Numbered from the stretch's first letter, positions 37,935 through 50,150 are shown. The stretch is 64,000 nt of DNA from Lamellibrachia satsuma (GCA_033239005.1 BSQZ01000011.1:11360001-11424000); one strand, 5' to 3'. Notes: generated by a model not told the origin, from the letters alone. Made by a program: numbers and translations.

Positions 37935-38168
37935 GGCCATCTCAACTTCTCTGGGAAGCATTCAGCCACGCTGCAATTGCGCGAAGACTATTCGTTCACA
38001 TTTCCACCACTGTCTGTATTGCCAGGTACTCATTTATACAGCTGAGTGAACTGTGGCAACGTGGGATGATCAAACTTGCCAAAGGTTCGAAGCGACCGCA
38101 GTGGGATTTGAAACCGGGTTGTCTTGGTTAAGAGTCCGGCCTTCTAACCGGTATGCCATCGCGCCCCA
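37935..38168 (-). mobile_element. tRNA-derived SINE, family A
   Basis: The minus strand reads GGGGCGCGATGGCATACCGG at the head, CAACCCGGTTTCAAATCCCA as the B-box region, then GTTGCCACAGTTCACTCAGC and AAATGAGTACCTGGC as in the 9875 copy. It ends near TGCTTCCCAGAGAAGTTGAG; the 3' TATATAAGAA tail is missing, so it is truncated. Confidence 0.83.
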
Positions 38169-38661
38169 CCTTTTGTTAATATTATGTACCTATGAATATA
38201 TGTTAATGAATTATACAGTATCATGAAACAATACATATTTTACACTTTAAATGATATGTACATTGCATCAGACTCAACACTTACACTAAACTTGTCAGCA
38301 TGATGGTTTCTGTAAACACAACAAACAAAACAGTCAACACAACAACAGACAATAAATAAATTCTAGTTGACAAATGAATAATATAAAAGGTAATTAGTAC
38401 AAGATAAGGAACCAATGAACTAAATGCATACAGTAGTTTACCAATAATATCGGCAATTTTACAGAGTGTACCCTGGATAAAATGTGGGGCGATATAACGT
38501 TGTGATAAAATGTCACTCTCAATTGACAGGCTGACGTTTTAACCACCAAGCTGTTGGTTACCCATACCTTATACCCACTGACAATTAGGGGTTCAAAATA
38601 ACTTCATAGTTTGGACTGGTAGGTAGTTTCTTAGCACAAAATACAATAAATGTAGTTCTGT

Positions 38662-39008
<347 letters not shown>

Positions 39009-39021
39009 ATTTCTGTACACC

Positions 39022-39430
39022 CATTCAGGTGAGATGCATCCAGGTTGGATTAAACCATAGAGGTGAGATGCATCCAGGTTGGATTACACCATTCTGGTGA
39101 GATGCATCCAGGTTTGATTAACCCATCCAGGTAAGACCTATCCAGGTTGGATTAACCCATCCATCATCCATGTGTGATCTGTCCAGGTTAGGTTAACATA
39201 TCCAAGTGAGATGCATCCTGGCTGGATTAACCCATCCAGGTGAGATGCATCCAGGTTGGATTAATCCATCCAGGTAAGATCTAACCAGGTTGGATTAACC
39301 CATCCAGGTGAGATATGTCTGGGTTGGATTAACCTATTCATGTGAGATCTATCCAGGTTGGATCAACCTATGCATATAAGATCTGTCCAGGTTGGATTAA
39401 CCCATCCATGTAAGATCTGTTCAAGTTGAA
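39022..39430. repeat. Minisatellite, about 34-bp unit
   Basis: About twelve degenerate copies of GTGAGATGCATCCAGGTTGG plus ATTAACCCATCCAG. It starts right beside the inverted repeat. Confidence 0.9.
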
Positions 39431-39594
39431 TAAGTATCAAGGAATTAGCAGGTGCAGGTTTTGTAATATTTACTAATGTGCTGAGGTGTCTACAAAAAGC
39501 ACGGTGAAAGTGGTGTCATAAGCAGTACTAAAACACCTATGGACAGTGCAACCTTGGTGCTTTTTGAATCCTCATTGAAGTTTTTACCAACAGT

Positions 39595-39662
39595 TAGAAC
39601 TTTCTTAAGAAACATTTAACTTTCTTAAGAAACATTTAACTTTCTTAAGAAACATTTACCTT
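39595..39662. repeat. 20-bp tandem triplication
   Basis: AACTTTCTTAAGAAACATTT three times in a row. Confidence 0.9.
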
Positions 39663-39884
39663 GCAAGTTACAGTCACAGAAGAAATGTCCTAACTCAAAG
39701 AAGACTAACTAAGGATCCACGATCCCTGAGTATTTCATGAGTATTTCTTGGATATTTGTAAAACAGATCTATTAAAAGATACATTATTACATAACGTTCC
39801 ATTGCAGATCTTCCCCTTTTGTTTGACGATGCAAATTGGCTAAGAAACCTACAATTTAATAGGTAACTTGTCTAGACACTTGTT

Positions 39885-40110
39885 TAACACAAGTCGTTGT
39901 AGATGGATTGGCCACATGTTGTGAAAGGAGGATGACAAAGTAGCCAACACGTTGAGATGTACCCCTGAAAAAATGAAATCGAGGACAACCAAAAAGAAAA
40001 CAGGGGAAATTACGTGAAATGCACCTCAACTGCAGCCAAGCTGCTATGCAGGCTGCTGACCGACAGACATGGAGGTGCCTTATGCGCCAGTAGGCACGAA
40101 GAGGATTAAG
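39885..40110 (+). pseudogene. LINE RT C-terminal fragment
   Basis: The frame gives RWIGHMLRKEDDKVANTL-like sequence after a stop substitution, then RCTPEKMKSRTTKKK and LMRQ. This WIGH.LR...A..W.P...R.RG.PK layout is the familiar C-terminal tail of RTE/Jockey LINE proteins. It sits between minus-strand exons on the opposite strand. Confidence 0.7.
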
Positions 40111-40187
40111 TAAGTTAAGCGTCTTAGTAAGCCAACACTACTTTCTATGACCACCACCATTACCATCATCTCGTGTACACAGCTTAC

Positions 40188-40253
40188 CTCATGCCGTTGG
40201 ATTTCTTCAAGAGAAACAACACATGCACTATCAAACAATGTGATAAGACATTC
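40188..40253 (-). CDS. Exon of Met/Gly-rich protein gene
   Basis: On the minus strand: acceptor GTACGCCAAAAG (weak pyrimidine tract), donor GAG/GTAAGC; 22 codons, phase 0 both ends. It encodes ECLITLFDSACVVSLEEIQR then HE, which looks like an amphipathic folded segment, unlike the disordered N-terminal part. Confidence 0.6.
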
Positions 40254-40760
40254 CTTTTGGCGTACACACCCACCAACCCCATTTTCATTAGGAAAATCAA
40301 ATAAAATTAAAAAAGCAAATTAATTATCTACCGATTGTGTAAATGCTAGCAGGGTGAATATGTTTAAAAACAAAACTGACAAATATCTCCTTGTTCATTT
40401 GTCATCTGTGTTTTTCTGCTTGGGATGGCAATCTTGTTAAACATGTTTTTCTATAATTGGAGTTATTATATTTACAAAGCCCCTTAGCCACTCAACAAAC
40501 TGTGTGCATTATAAAACAGTGATTTTTAGAAACTAGATTTAACTAAATTCTTATTTAATATTATATGTTTTTTATTTCTGATTATAAACAAAGTTATGTG
40601 CAGTTTTATTTATTTATTATCTAATTGTAACGTGCATTGATCTGCATAGTACGTTACTACAGGAGGCTGTAAAAGAACTATGTATCATTATTTCACAATC
40701 TATTTGTACACTGCTCTCCATGTTGAGGCTATGGTGCAAATGTTGAAACTGTTCACTTAC

Positions 40761-40810
40761 CGGAGCAGGCAGCTTTGGCCGTGTCTGATTGGGTATCGCA
40801 TAAGAGACAC
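40761..40810 (-). CDS. Exon of Met/Gly-rich protein gene
   Basis: On the minus strand: acceptor TGATGCTATTGCAG, donor CCG/GTAAGT; 50 nt, phase 1 in (as needed by the big exon), phase 0 out. It encodes GVSYAIPNQTRPKLPAP. Confidence 0.68.
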
Positions 40811-43722
40811 CTGCAATAGCATCAAAAATCTTGATAAGTCACGATATGTAGGATAGTTCTGTCAAACCTTCTGTGTCTATCCCACACATGCACGTATGCA
40901 TGCACACAATCAGCCACACATACAAACGCATGCACACTCATATGCACACACGCACGAACGCACGCACGCTCACACACACACACACATATTGGTAGGGGAA
41001 GGCCAAGTTAGTTAAGCCATTATTCATTCTTTTTGATATCTAGGACACAATCATATTCCTAAATCAAAATTGTTTTTACTTGCATAAACTATGATTAGTA
41101 GTAGATTGTTAGTAGATCATTTTAGACCAAGATAATATATCTAGTATGCATAGTTAAACAGGGTTGATAAACTGGCTCAACTATAGAACACATGGTGTGG
41201 GGTAAGTTGAGCCACAGTGTAGTATAAGTTGAGCCACAATGTAGTATAAGTTGAGCCACAGTGTAGTATAAGTTGAGTCACAGTGTAGTATAAGTTGAGC
41301 CACAATGTAGTATAAGTTGAGTCACAGTGTAGTATAAGTTGAGCCACAGTGTAGTATAAGTTGAGCCACAATGTAGTATAAGTTGAGCCACAATGTAGTA
41401 TAAGTTGAGCCACAATGTAGTATAAGTTGAGCCACAGTGTAGTATAAGCTGAGTCACAATGTAGTATAAGTTGAGCCACAGTGTAGTATAAGTTGAGTCA
41501 CAATGTAGTATAAGTTGAGTCACAATGTAGTATAAGTTGAGCTACAGTGTAGTATAAGTTGAGTCACAATGTAGTATAAGTTGAGTCACAGTGTAGTATA
41601 AGTTGAGCCACGATGTAGTATAAGTTGAGCCACAATGTAGTATATGTTGAGCCACAGTGTAGTATAAGTTGAGTCACAATGTAGTATAAGTTGAGCCACA
41701 ATGTAGTATAAGTTGAGCCACAGTGTAGTATAAGTTGAGTCACAATGTGTAAATGCTAAGTATTTGTACATATCATTTACGTTTAGCTTTCTACTAAAAT
41801 TTCATAACTCAGCCAACAAATATACACAATGGGTAAAATACGTCATTGACAAGTGAACATGCTTAATTAAGTCAACACAATTAATATAGATTTATAGGCC
41901 CATCACAACCACTGAGACTAACTTCTAATATGTTGCCTTGTTGCTATCCGATGTTTGCTCAGAAAAATGAATTCCATGATTCATACTGGAGTAAAGCAAC
42001 ACGTCTTCATTCTTTAACCGCTCCTCAACTAACCCTCCCTTTAGCACTGGGTGGCTCAACTAGCCCCATTTCGAAAATTAAGCATTTTTAATTAACTTCT
42101 AATTAATGCACGAAGTGATCTAACATAATCTTCTTCACTGTGCACAGTGTAAGACCATTTGTAAGTATACAGACAATAAAGTATACAGACAATAAACTCT
42201 AGTCACATGCACTGATAATTTACACACAAGCAGACAATAATCACTATCACCAATTGAATTTTAAAATGCAACATTTGGTCGATTCTGACAGCAGGAAACT
42301 TTTGTGACAGGACAAACTAGGCAAGTTGTGCATAAAAGACATACACTGCCTGGACACACTGCATATTGTACAGTAGTCAAGCCACTATTTGCCAAATAAC
42401 AGAAGCCGTTTTTCATTATGACAATTAATTGGCACTGAGTGACATAACAACACGCAACGAACAACTGTTGTGATGTTGAAACTAAGAAAAGGGGCAGTCC
42501 TTACCTGCTTGTGTCATCCCATTATGCGGCAAATTATGACCATTTCCATTTCGTCCAACAGCATGTCCTCCTGGTAACTTGGGCAGCCTGTCTCCCATCC
42601 CGCCTGGCGATTTCTTCTTCAGCTTCCCAGCCATGTCCATGGCGTCGTCCATAATCTCGGCGGCATCACCCATGTCTTCAGGCAAGCTCATTCCGCCACT
42701 CATCTTACCCATCTTACCCGCCATCTTACCCATCTTAAGTCCATCCCGCATGCCCTCCATGTCAGGCATTTCATCCCCTATTTCACCAACTGCATCAGCA
42801 AGGTCACCAGCAAATTCACCCAGTTCTTCAGGCAACCCCAATTCACCAGCCAAATCACCAGCGAGGTCCGACACGCCTGGTATATTCTTGATCATTCCAC
42901 CGAATTTAAACAGTTTACCGAAAAAACCCGGCTTTTTCTTCTTTTTGCCTCCAATCATATCCAGTCCATTCCCCATACTCCCAAATTCTTTCCGTCCTGG
43001 CATTGAGATGTCTTCACCTTCGATCATATCGAGCCCATTTCCCAAACTACCAAACCCTTTCCGTCCCATTTTAAGTGCACCTCCAACATCACCGACCATA
43101 TCGGACATTTCACCCATGTCTTCAGGCAAGCTCATTCCATCACTCATCTTACCCGCCATCTTACCCATCTTACCTGCCATCTTACCCATCTTGCCCACCT
43201 TCTTAAGTCCACCCTGCATGCCGTCCATGTCAGGCATTTCATCCCCCATTTCACCAACTGCATCAGCAAGGTCACCAGCCAATTCACCCATTCCTTCAGG
43301 CAACCCCATTTCACCAGCCAAATCACCAGCGAGGTCCGACACGCCTGGTATATTCTTGATCATTCCACCGAATTTAAACAGTTTACCGAAAAAACCCGGC
43401 TTTTTCTTCTTTTTGCCTCCAATCATATCCAGTCCATTCCCCATACTTCCAAATCCTTTCTGTCCTGGCAGTGAGATATCTTCACCTTCGATCATATCGA
43501 GCCCATTTCCCAAACTACCAAACCCTTTCCGTCCCATTTTAAGTGCACCTCCAATGTCACCAGCCATCTTGGCCATGTCACCAAGTTCTTCGGGCAAGCC
43601 CATTTCTCCAGCTAAGTTACCCGCCATATCCGATGCACCTGGTATTTTCTTGAGTTTTGCACCCATCTTCATCGCTTGCCCCATCTTGCCTTTCTTCTTC
43701 TGACCTCGTGCAGCCATTGCAA
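40761..43722 (-). CDS. Unrecognised Gly/Met/Lys/Asp-rich protein gene (5' exons; chain continues to about 34.2 kb)
   Basis: This entry groups the gene: a large exon 42505-43722 followed in phase by exons 40761-40810, 40188-40253, 36843-36914, 34860-34909 and a candidate last exon near 34.2 kb. The protein begins MAARGQKKKGKMGQAMKMGA and has no signal peptide or membrane segment visible from that start. It is extremely rich in Met, Gly, Lys and acidic residues, so likely disordered or forming short helices. Exons after the repeat region are acidic. I do not recognise a family, and I give no function. The start is chosen as the first ATG after a good acceptor; if upstream coding exons exist (see 46.2-47.4 kb) it may be internal. 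Confidence 0.6.
41205..41750. repeat. 22-bp minisatellite, about 25 copies
   Basis: Unit GAGCCACAGTGTAGTATAAG plus TT, with C/T and A/G variants at two positions. It lies in the intron between the 40761 and 42505 exons. Confidence 0.95.
42505..43722 (-). CDS. Large exon: repetitive Met/Gly-rich region
   Basis: On the minus strand: acceptor TATCTGCTTCCAG, ATG at 43717-43715, donor GCAG/GTAAGG at 42505; 404 codons from the ATG, ending phase 1. Two 156-residue repeats (DNA offset 468 bp) each hold MGRKGFGSLGNGLDMIEGED, GSMGNGLDMIGGKKKKKPGF, FGKLFKFGGMIKNIPGVSDL and AGDLADAVGE.GDEMPDM. Between and after them are KMGKMAGKM tandems and MSLPEDMG. The conserved FFGKLFKFGGMIKNIPG block is Lys/Phe-rich and amphipathic. 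The frame also stays open upstream to 43987, but that part is unlike the rest and is probably intron or the overlapping plus-strand element. Confidence 0.72.
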
Positions 43723-43772
43723 CTGGAAGCAGATAAATAAAATTTCTGAGAGCGTGTCTGTATGGTATTGAG

Positions 43773-44138
43773 ATGGTGGCACTGACAGAGCTACAACACA
43801 ATCTGCAAGTTTGTGAGAACAACAGAGACCGGAGAATTACAGGAGCAAAGAGGGTGGACAGAAGGAGGATGAATGACCTGAGGGAAGATATTAGGATGCA
43901 GTTCAGGTTAACAGGAAGAACAGCAAGTGAGAAGTCAACTGATGTAGGCAGGTCACTTGGTGTGGATGATGGCGGGCTGATCTCCAAAGAGAGGATAGAC
44001 GGTGAAACAGTAAGGCAGCAGGAAAGGACCGCAATTAAAATGGGAAGACGGCATCAAAAGGGATGTGAGAAAGGCAGGGGAAGAAGGAAAGTGGAGGCTG
44101 CCAATAGGGAGCAGTGGGAAAAGCAACAACCAAAGTAG
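43773..44138 (+). other. 121-codon open frame, possibly transposon-derived
   Basis: Charged frame with MVALTELQHNLQVCENNRDR, RRRMNDLREDIRMQF and EQWEKQQPK. Its Arg/Lys/Glu-rich helical character is like short ORFs of mobile elements, but I recognise no domain and see no splice context. It overlaps the intron of the minus-strand gene. Confidence 0.25.
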
Positions 44139-44339
44139 TGCAGCAGGACATGAACTAGTCGGCCTTACCCCTTTATAAAGGGTACGATGAAGAAAAACAA
44201 CCTACCTAAAAAACATTAGTTCTGGGCTCTGGTGGCAATCAACAGGGGCAGATCAACTTGAAGGATAGATCAGTCATAAAAACTATCATTTCAGCATTCT
44301 AATTTCTGTACATATCTTATATGTGCCCTGTTTCACTGT

Positions 44340-44575
44340 TTTTTATGTAACAACACAACACCAGATAGATTGAAAATGACCAGAATTTCTTTCTGACATT
44401 TATTAGCTACCAGATGCCCTGGTTTAAAATTAAACAAATACAAACAAATGTGGGCCAATAAAGGTCATCAGTCAGAGACTCATTTGCTAAGACAGCACAC
44501 TATAAAAAGGCCCACATCATGTGTTTGAACAATAACATACCGAAATGAATGTACTACATAAAATAAAACCTCTCA
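44340..44575. repeat. Imperfect direct repeat, copy 1 (with 45126-45360)
   Basis: Shares ACCAGATGCCCTGG, TTTGCTAAGACAGCACAC and GAACAATAACATACC in the same order with the second copy; offset about 783 bp, roughly 85 percent alike by eye. Confidence 0.8.
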
Positions 44576-45125
44576 CAGAGAAGTCTACATTCATCTACAA
44601 ATCATGTAGTGTAATAATTATACTAATACATCAATTGCTAACACTACACCATGGCAAGCTCATTTCCAACAATGTTTCACAGTGAAACTTCTACATAAAA
44701 ATACAATGCAAGCATGTGAAATAAACCACCACCAGGTTATTTCACAACTAATATGCAAACTCAAGTCCTTCCAAATAGACAGAAGGTGGGGAGGGAGGCA
44801 GTCAACATTTTCTATAAATAGGTCGGGAAAAATTAACACACAAGAATTGGTAACACGCAAACGGTAGAACCAGTAGCTGAAATTTTGTGCACGGCCAACT
44901 GCCCGGAATGCGGACCATATAGGCTGAATCTTACCGCTGATTGGCTGGAAGTTTCCACCGTGTTATTATGCAGCAGTTTGTACAAATATGCGGTTAATTA
45001 AATTTTGGGTCATGACCTGGTCAAAGCCTACCTCCCTCTTAACCAATCACAAAGGCATGGTTATAACAGTAGTGCTGTTGCCTAGTATTAAAATTAGTGC
45101 GCCGTCTATTGCATACATCCATTTA

Positions 45126-45360
45126 TGCAATGCAACAACACAACACTAGATAGATAGAAAATGGCCAGAATTTCTTTCCAACATTTATTAACTACCAGAT
45201 GCCCTGGATTAAAATGAAGCAAATACAAACAAACGTGGGCCAATCAAGGTCATCAGACATTGTCTCATTTGCTAAGACAGCACACAATAAAAAGGCACAC
45301 ATTATGTATATGAACAATAACATACCAAAATGAATGTATTACACAAAACACTACCTCTTA
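45126..45360. repeat. Imperfect direct repeat, copy 2
   Basis: Second copy of the 44340 segment. Either a local duplication or two insertions of one element; the SINE at 45378 follows it immediately. Confidence 0.8.
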
Positions 45361-45377
45361 CTCTTTGATTCCATGAC

Positions 45378-45592
45378 AGGTTACACATTTGCCCCCTGTG
45401 TGGGATCTTTTATTTTCCCTTGCATAGACACCAGGTAGAAGGGACCAATGGCTTTTAGTGTCTCTTCCGAAAGATACGGGCAAAGAGGGGTGAATGAAAT
45501 TGCCCATGTTTTGAAACAGCAGCAGGTGGTTTTGAACCCCAGTCCCCTCGACCGAAAGTCCGACGCTCTACCACTCAGCCACCATGCGACAC
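45378..45592 (-). mobile_element. tRNA-derived SINE, family B
   Basis: The minus strand starts with a tRNA-like head (GTGGCTGAGTGGTAGAGC, then B-box-like GGGGTTCAAAACCACC), followed by a body with GAGACACTAAAAGCCATTGG and GATCCCACACAGGGGGCAAA. Copies of the body occur at 50830, 53528 and 55975. Confidence 0.83.
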
Positions 45593-46248
45593 TTATCGGC
45601 AAGAACATTGACTCTACTTGGTACATGGCATAGGCCATAAAGTTAATATTAAAACTGAGGCATGCAAAGACGATATGACGAAGTAAAGCAATAATGTGTG
45701 GCTCCTGACATGTTGTCAATGAGGAAGTCTTCACCAAGAAAATTTTTTCTACCACATTCAAATCAAGCTTAACTTATTGTGTAAGTCTGATGTGCTAACA
45801 GATGAATGGCATCCATGGCATGTTGTAGAATTCACCCTTCCATTTAAAACCCAACAAAGATGCGTCGAGTGGTGACACAGGAATGATACAGAATGCTGAC
45901 TCTATATTGGCTTTACCTATGAATAGTGCATGGGGATTTCTTAATGAAAGCAATGGCATATTGCCTTGTGGCACAATGTACGGGAGAAAATTACTGTGGA
46001 TTGAAACTGTTGACAGGTTCCAGATAAGTGGTGAATTACACAGTACTCGCCAGGGGACTTGTTGGGAACTACACCCAGGGCAGTGGGGAGACTGGAACTG
46101 GGAACATCAGGGGAAACACTTCTGGCTGCAAACCCAGATATCTTGTCCACTGGACTTAACTTCAGAAAACAGAGATAGCAGCGCCACAAATTCCAATGCC
46201 TTCACCTTAACCATGGTTGGAAAGGGCAGATGAAGTGAAGGCCCTCAC

Positions 46249-46295
46249 CCTGTCCCACGTCTCCCATGGGAGGCTGTCTAGCACAGCCTCCACAC
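46249..46295 (-). CDS. Candidate exon, unrecognised gene
   Basis: On the minus strand: acceptor GGGCATGTTGCAG, donor GACAGG/GTGAGG; phase 1 in, phase 0 out, encoding VEAVLDSLPWETWDR. It joins in phase to the 46361-46613 candidate if that exon uses its weaker donor. Confidence 0.4.
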
Positions 46296-46360
46296 CTGCA
46301 ACATGCCCAAGATATATCTAGAAGATTATCAACAACTAGCCAATGGCAAAGTAGCGCCAC

Positions 46361-46613
46361 CTACCTGCTCAGAGGCTGTCACCCTGAGCACGCCAGTAGG
46401 GAATGCCATATGTGGTAAAATGCCCGCCAACTGAACCGAGGCCATCAGTCGGTGATGGTCCAGTTGCAGGTTGGGTGGCACAAATACGTCACACTTGAAC
46501 TGGGGCAAACCTGCACCAGAAACATTACCAGGTACCGTGTCTATATGCTTTGACAGCATCTGATGCATTTCTTGCAGCAATCTGTTTGACTGCTGCATGC
46601 GTTCTTCGATGGT
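46361..46613 (-). CDS. Candidate exon, unrecognised gene (coiled start)
   Basis: On the minus strand after acceptor GCGTTGGGTGCAG it reads TIEERMQQSNRLLQEMHQML, then CDVFVPPNLQLDHHRLMASV and MAFPTGVLRVTASEQ. The composition is strongly protein-like and the first part is a predicted helix. Two donors are possible: CAG/GTAGGT at 46364 (better) and GTAG/GTGGCG at 46360 (in phase with 46249-46295). It could be an upstream exon of the Met/Gly-rich gene; I found no connecting exon. Confidence 0.45.
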
Positions 46614-46904
46614 CTGCACCCAACGCTGTCGCTAGAACACTGCAACAGTTGTGCTGCCACCTGTGGGACAATATGCCACTAGTTGATTGGCTCAATGGTC
46701 GCTGCAATGGGTCGACTTGCACTCTGGCTCCGTGCCCCTTTTAGGTGCTATTCTGGAACATTTACAGCATGCCAGGCATGGCACTGATTATCGGAAATGG
46801 AAAAGCATTAAGTATGCCCTAGCCCGTTGTGATAACAACATCACTGTACATGTAGAGAATTCGTTGTGTCACCACAGTAAGTGGATGACAGTAGTAAGTA
46901 CTGA

Positions 46905-47155
46905 AGTGCCCAATCGAACATCTGGACCAAAGCGTCGAGCTGGACATATAGGCCAAAGCGTCAGGTACTGGCCGGTTTGCCCATATGCCAATTGGCCAGT
47001 TCATCACAGCATTCATGCAATGTAAAAACCCAATTACTGATTGGCTAGATGAACTGAAAGTGTAAATCCGAACATCTGGACTGAAGCACCGAACTGGACA
47101 TTTGGACAGGTTTGGCCGTTTGCCCAGATGATAAACTGCATTCATACAATATAAA
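46905..47155. repeat. Imperfect tandem duplication, about 140-bp unit
   Basis: CGAACATCTGGACC..AGC, GAGCTGGACAT, GGCC.GTTTGCCCA and GCATTCAT.CAAT.TAAAAA occur twice in order (46916-47033 and 47070-47158). Confidence 0.7.
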
Positions 47156-47176
47156 AATTGATTTTATATATTTTAC

Positions 47177-47410
47177 AGACGAGTGATATTCGTCCGTCAG
47201 TCCTCAAAACCAAACCCCTTTTTTCACCCATCGAATTACGACAGATTCGATGGCCCGAAGAATAACACCCCTGTAACTTCGGCAGCAATCCTAAATCGTT
47301 AAAATCGACGCCATTGTCCATAACAATTTTGTTTTGTGTGGTTCCAGAAACCTTTAATTTTACTTTGTGACGCAAGAGACCTGGTGACCCCCCTCGCAAG
47401 CAGCCTGAAC
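47177..47410 (-). CDS. Candidate exon, unrecognised
   Basis: On the minus strand after acceptor GACTTTGTTCAG a frame reads RGGSPGLLRHKVKLKVSGTT, then MDNGVDFNDLGLLPKLQG and GEKRGLVLRTDGRIS. The composition is plausible for protein, but the 3' boundary is not clear and no domain is recognised. It might be a first or early exon of the 46-kb candidate gene. Confidence 0.3.
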
Positions 47411-48915
47411 AAAGTCAAAGTTGTTAACACCAGTCAAACGCTCCGCCCCCATCTGGGGTGACAAATATAATGTATGTAAAAAATGTGGGATCAAGATGTG
47501 GAGTGATGTTAGGAAGACATTGGGTAATAATGTTGTTTAATGATGTACATAATCCCATAATTGAGGACCCAACTTGTAAGATTTTACGCTTTGGCATCAC
47601 TGTACGATAACGGAAATATTTCAACTATTTTACCTGAACTTAATAATTCTATGATGCCTATATCGTCAGGAACCTGAGCTCAGACGCGCAACAAAACAGA
47701 ATCATTAAGCATAATCGTGAACAGGGACGTGCAAAAGTCATCAGAATGAGGGACCACTGAAGATTTATGGTGGAAATGCAATTTGGGCATAATTCCAGCC
47801 CCGCGTGAAGATTTATTCTTCAGTCTCTTAGCATAAAACTGTCATGTTAACATACAAAAGATGTTTTGTTGGTATTTTATCCAATTTATATGGTATAGGT
47901 ACTAATACATTGCACAATTGCTAAGCTTAATGTATATATTGGTTTACGTTGCAGGTTACAGTCATGCTATACTATAAAATACCCTTTTTATTTTTGTAAT
48001 ACATGTGGTTTTCTGTCCAGTATATCTGATTTTCTCATCTTGTTTATAAACGTTAGATTATAGGTTAGATTTGTTTTTCATGTGTGTGTTGTGCTGTGTG
48101 TTATATCATGTATTAAAGGCCTAAAGTTAACTCAATTGAATGTTGAACTATTTTATCCGTTATTTTTATCATCTAAAATCACTAGCACAATAAGCTACGC
48201 AATAGTACGTGATAATATTGGCCTGAAACCGAGAATATAAACTCGTGTTAATAATTTCATTATGCTGCTCTTACGTGATTAAACAAAGATTGAAACTGTT
48301 GAAATTCACACAAGATAAAAATTAAAATAATGAATTCCCTGAAGGGATCTGATTATTCATTGGTAATTACGAATGGAATCCGCCACAAATTACAACACGA
48401 GTTAAGTTAGTCTTTATATTGATTAAAATGTACATATTTAGGCCCAACAGATTTAAATAACATTTATTTAACATCAAACGATTACCTAGAATCACTTTCA
48501 TTGGGCTGTCAGTAGCGACACCTGGCGAACAAGTGCACCGTTATATCGTGTTGGCGTAAAAGCTAACGAAAATCATCTCCTAAACTTAAATAGGAATACA
48601 CCCACGTCTGCTAATCAATGTATTTCACCTTAATTATGGTGCAATTTTAATCAAAAACAGATCGACGAACATGAAAAGGTACTTACAGTTATCCAAAAAC
48701 AGCCGACAAAACTTACAGTTATCCAGAAACAGCCGACAAAACAGGAAGTAAAACAAAAGGAGACCCCGGGTTCATTACCAGACGAAATAGCCAACATCAC
48801 AGAACCACAGCAATTTAAGCAAGCTCTCACACACTTAGTCCCAAACAAACATGACTAAATAGCATGCTCACCCAACCCTGACCGTTTGACTCCATAGGAG
48901 TGTTGGCCAGTATTT
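47411..48915. other. Stretch without supported genes
   Basis: AT-rich. A 26-bp tandem duplication containing ACTTACAGTTATCC and AACAGCCGACAAA lies at about 48682-48742. Nothing else supported. Confidence 0.5.
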
Positions 48916-50150
48916 AACAAGATTTAACAAGAGTTGCCATCCAAGCCAAAGGCCCCGATGGCAAGTGGACAAGGAAGCCATTGGCTTGAATCATTTTAGT
49001 TGCTCTCCTTTGTATGCGTTCAAGCGTATCTATATCCTTCTTACGATATGGTCTCCATGCTTGTATACAGTATTCTAAATGAGGTCTAACTATTGCTTTA
49101 TAAAGAGGTATAATTAACTTTTTTCCCTTGTATGTTATGTTTCTTCTAATCAATCCAAGAATTTGATTACCCTTTGAAGCTGCAGTACCACACTGCTCTG
49201 AAACTTTCATATCAGCGCTTATTGTAACTCCTAAGTCCTTTTCTTTTACATAGTACCCAGAACAGTATCTCCCATTTTATAGTTTACATTCAAGTTCCCA
49301 TGTCCTGTATGTAGGCATTTACATTTCCCAAAATTGAACAACATCTGCCATTTCTCAGACCATTTCACTAATCTGTCTAGATCGTTTTGTAAATGTTGTT
49401 TATCACCATCAGTATTAACTTTTCTAAACAGTTTTGTGTCATCCGCAAATTTCAGTACGTTACTTGTTATACTGTCGTCCAAGTCATTGATATAAATTAA
49501 GAATAATATAGGTCCTAATACTGATCCTTGAGGTACCCCACTCAAAACCGATTTCCAAGTTGAAACTTCTCCATCTACTACAACTCGTTGTCTTCTGTCA
49601 GTCAGCCATTGTTCTATCCAGTCAGTTATGCTATCCCCGATACCATGGGCTTTTAATTTAAGTAGTAATCTTTGATGTGGCACTTTGTCAAAAGCTCTCT
49701 GAAAATCTAAGTAGATAATATCTACTGGCGATCCCACGTCTATCCACTTAGTGATTTCTTCCAAAAAACAAAACATATTTGTTAAGCATGACCTCGCTTT
49801 AAGGAATCCATGTTGAGATGAATTTAATAATTTATGCTTAACGTGGAAGTCCACCATATGGTCTTTAATTAACCTTTCTAATAATTTACAAATCACTGAC
49901 GTTAAACTCACTGGTCTGTAATTCTCTTACTTATTTCTCGAACCCTTCTTAAATAATGGTATGATGTTTGCTTCTTTCCATTCAAACGGAACAACTCCCT
50001 CTTTTAATGACAAGTTGAATACTCTTGCAAGTGGTATACTGATTTGTTCTACTGTTTCCATTAGTAATTTTGGAGGAATCCCATCCACTCCCGGTGATTT
50101 GTTATCCTTCATTGCCTTTATTTTCTTAGCTACCAATTCTGGTATTACTA
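48916..50150 (-). pseudogene. LINE reverse transcriptase, 5'-truncated copy
   Basis: The minus strand encodes KIKAMKDNKSPGVDGIPPKL, WKEANIIPLFKKGSRNK, one TAA, ENYRPVSLTSVICKLLERL, QRAFDKVPHQRLL, SGVPQGSVLGPILFLIYIND, LKFADDTKLFR and QRRATKMIQ. These are complete RT palm and fingers motifs with an intact FADD. Lesions seen: a stop at about 49927 and one frameshift near 49245; the thumb end is deleted, joining straight to the 3' tail with TTGTTAAATC units at 48916-48937. 5' end at about 50150 beside an (ACAAG)n run. It belongs to the CR1/Jockey-type clade (inference). Confidence 0.9.

Noticed and set aside
38270..38310. Possible minus-strand microexon with acceptor GTTTACAG and donor GTAAGT
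   Set aside because: In the phase required by its neighbours it contains a stop, and the neighbours already join without it.
41177..41771. Leu/Tyr/His-rich repeat frames
   Set aside because: Translations of the 22-bp minisatellite.
42579..43703. 374-codon plus-strand Ser/Pro/Ile-rich frame
   Set aside because: Antisense shadow of the Met/Gly-rich exon; the minus strand has matching splice sites and phase-consistent downstream exons.
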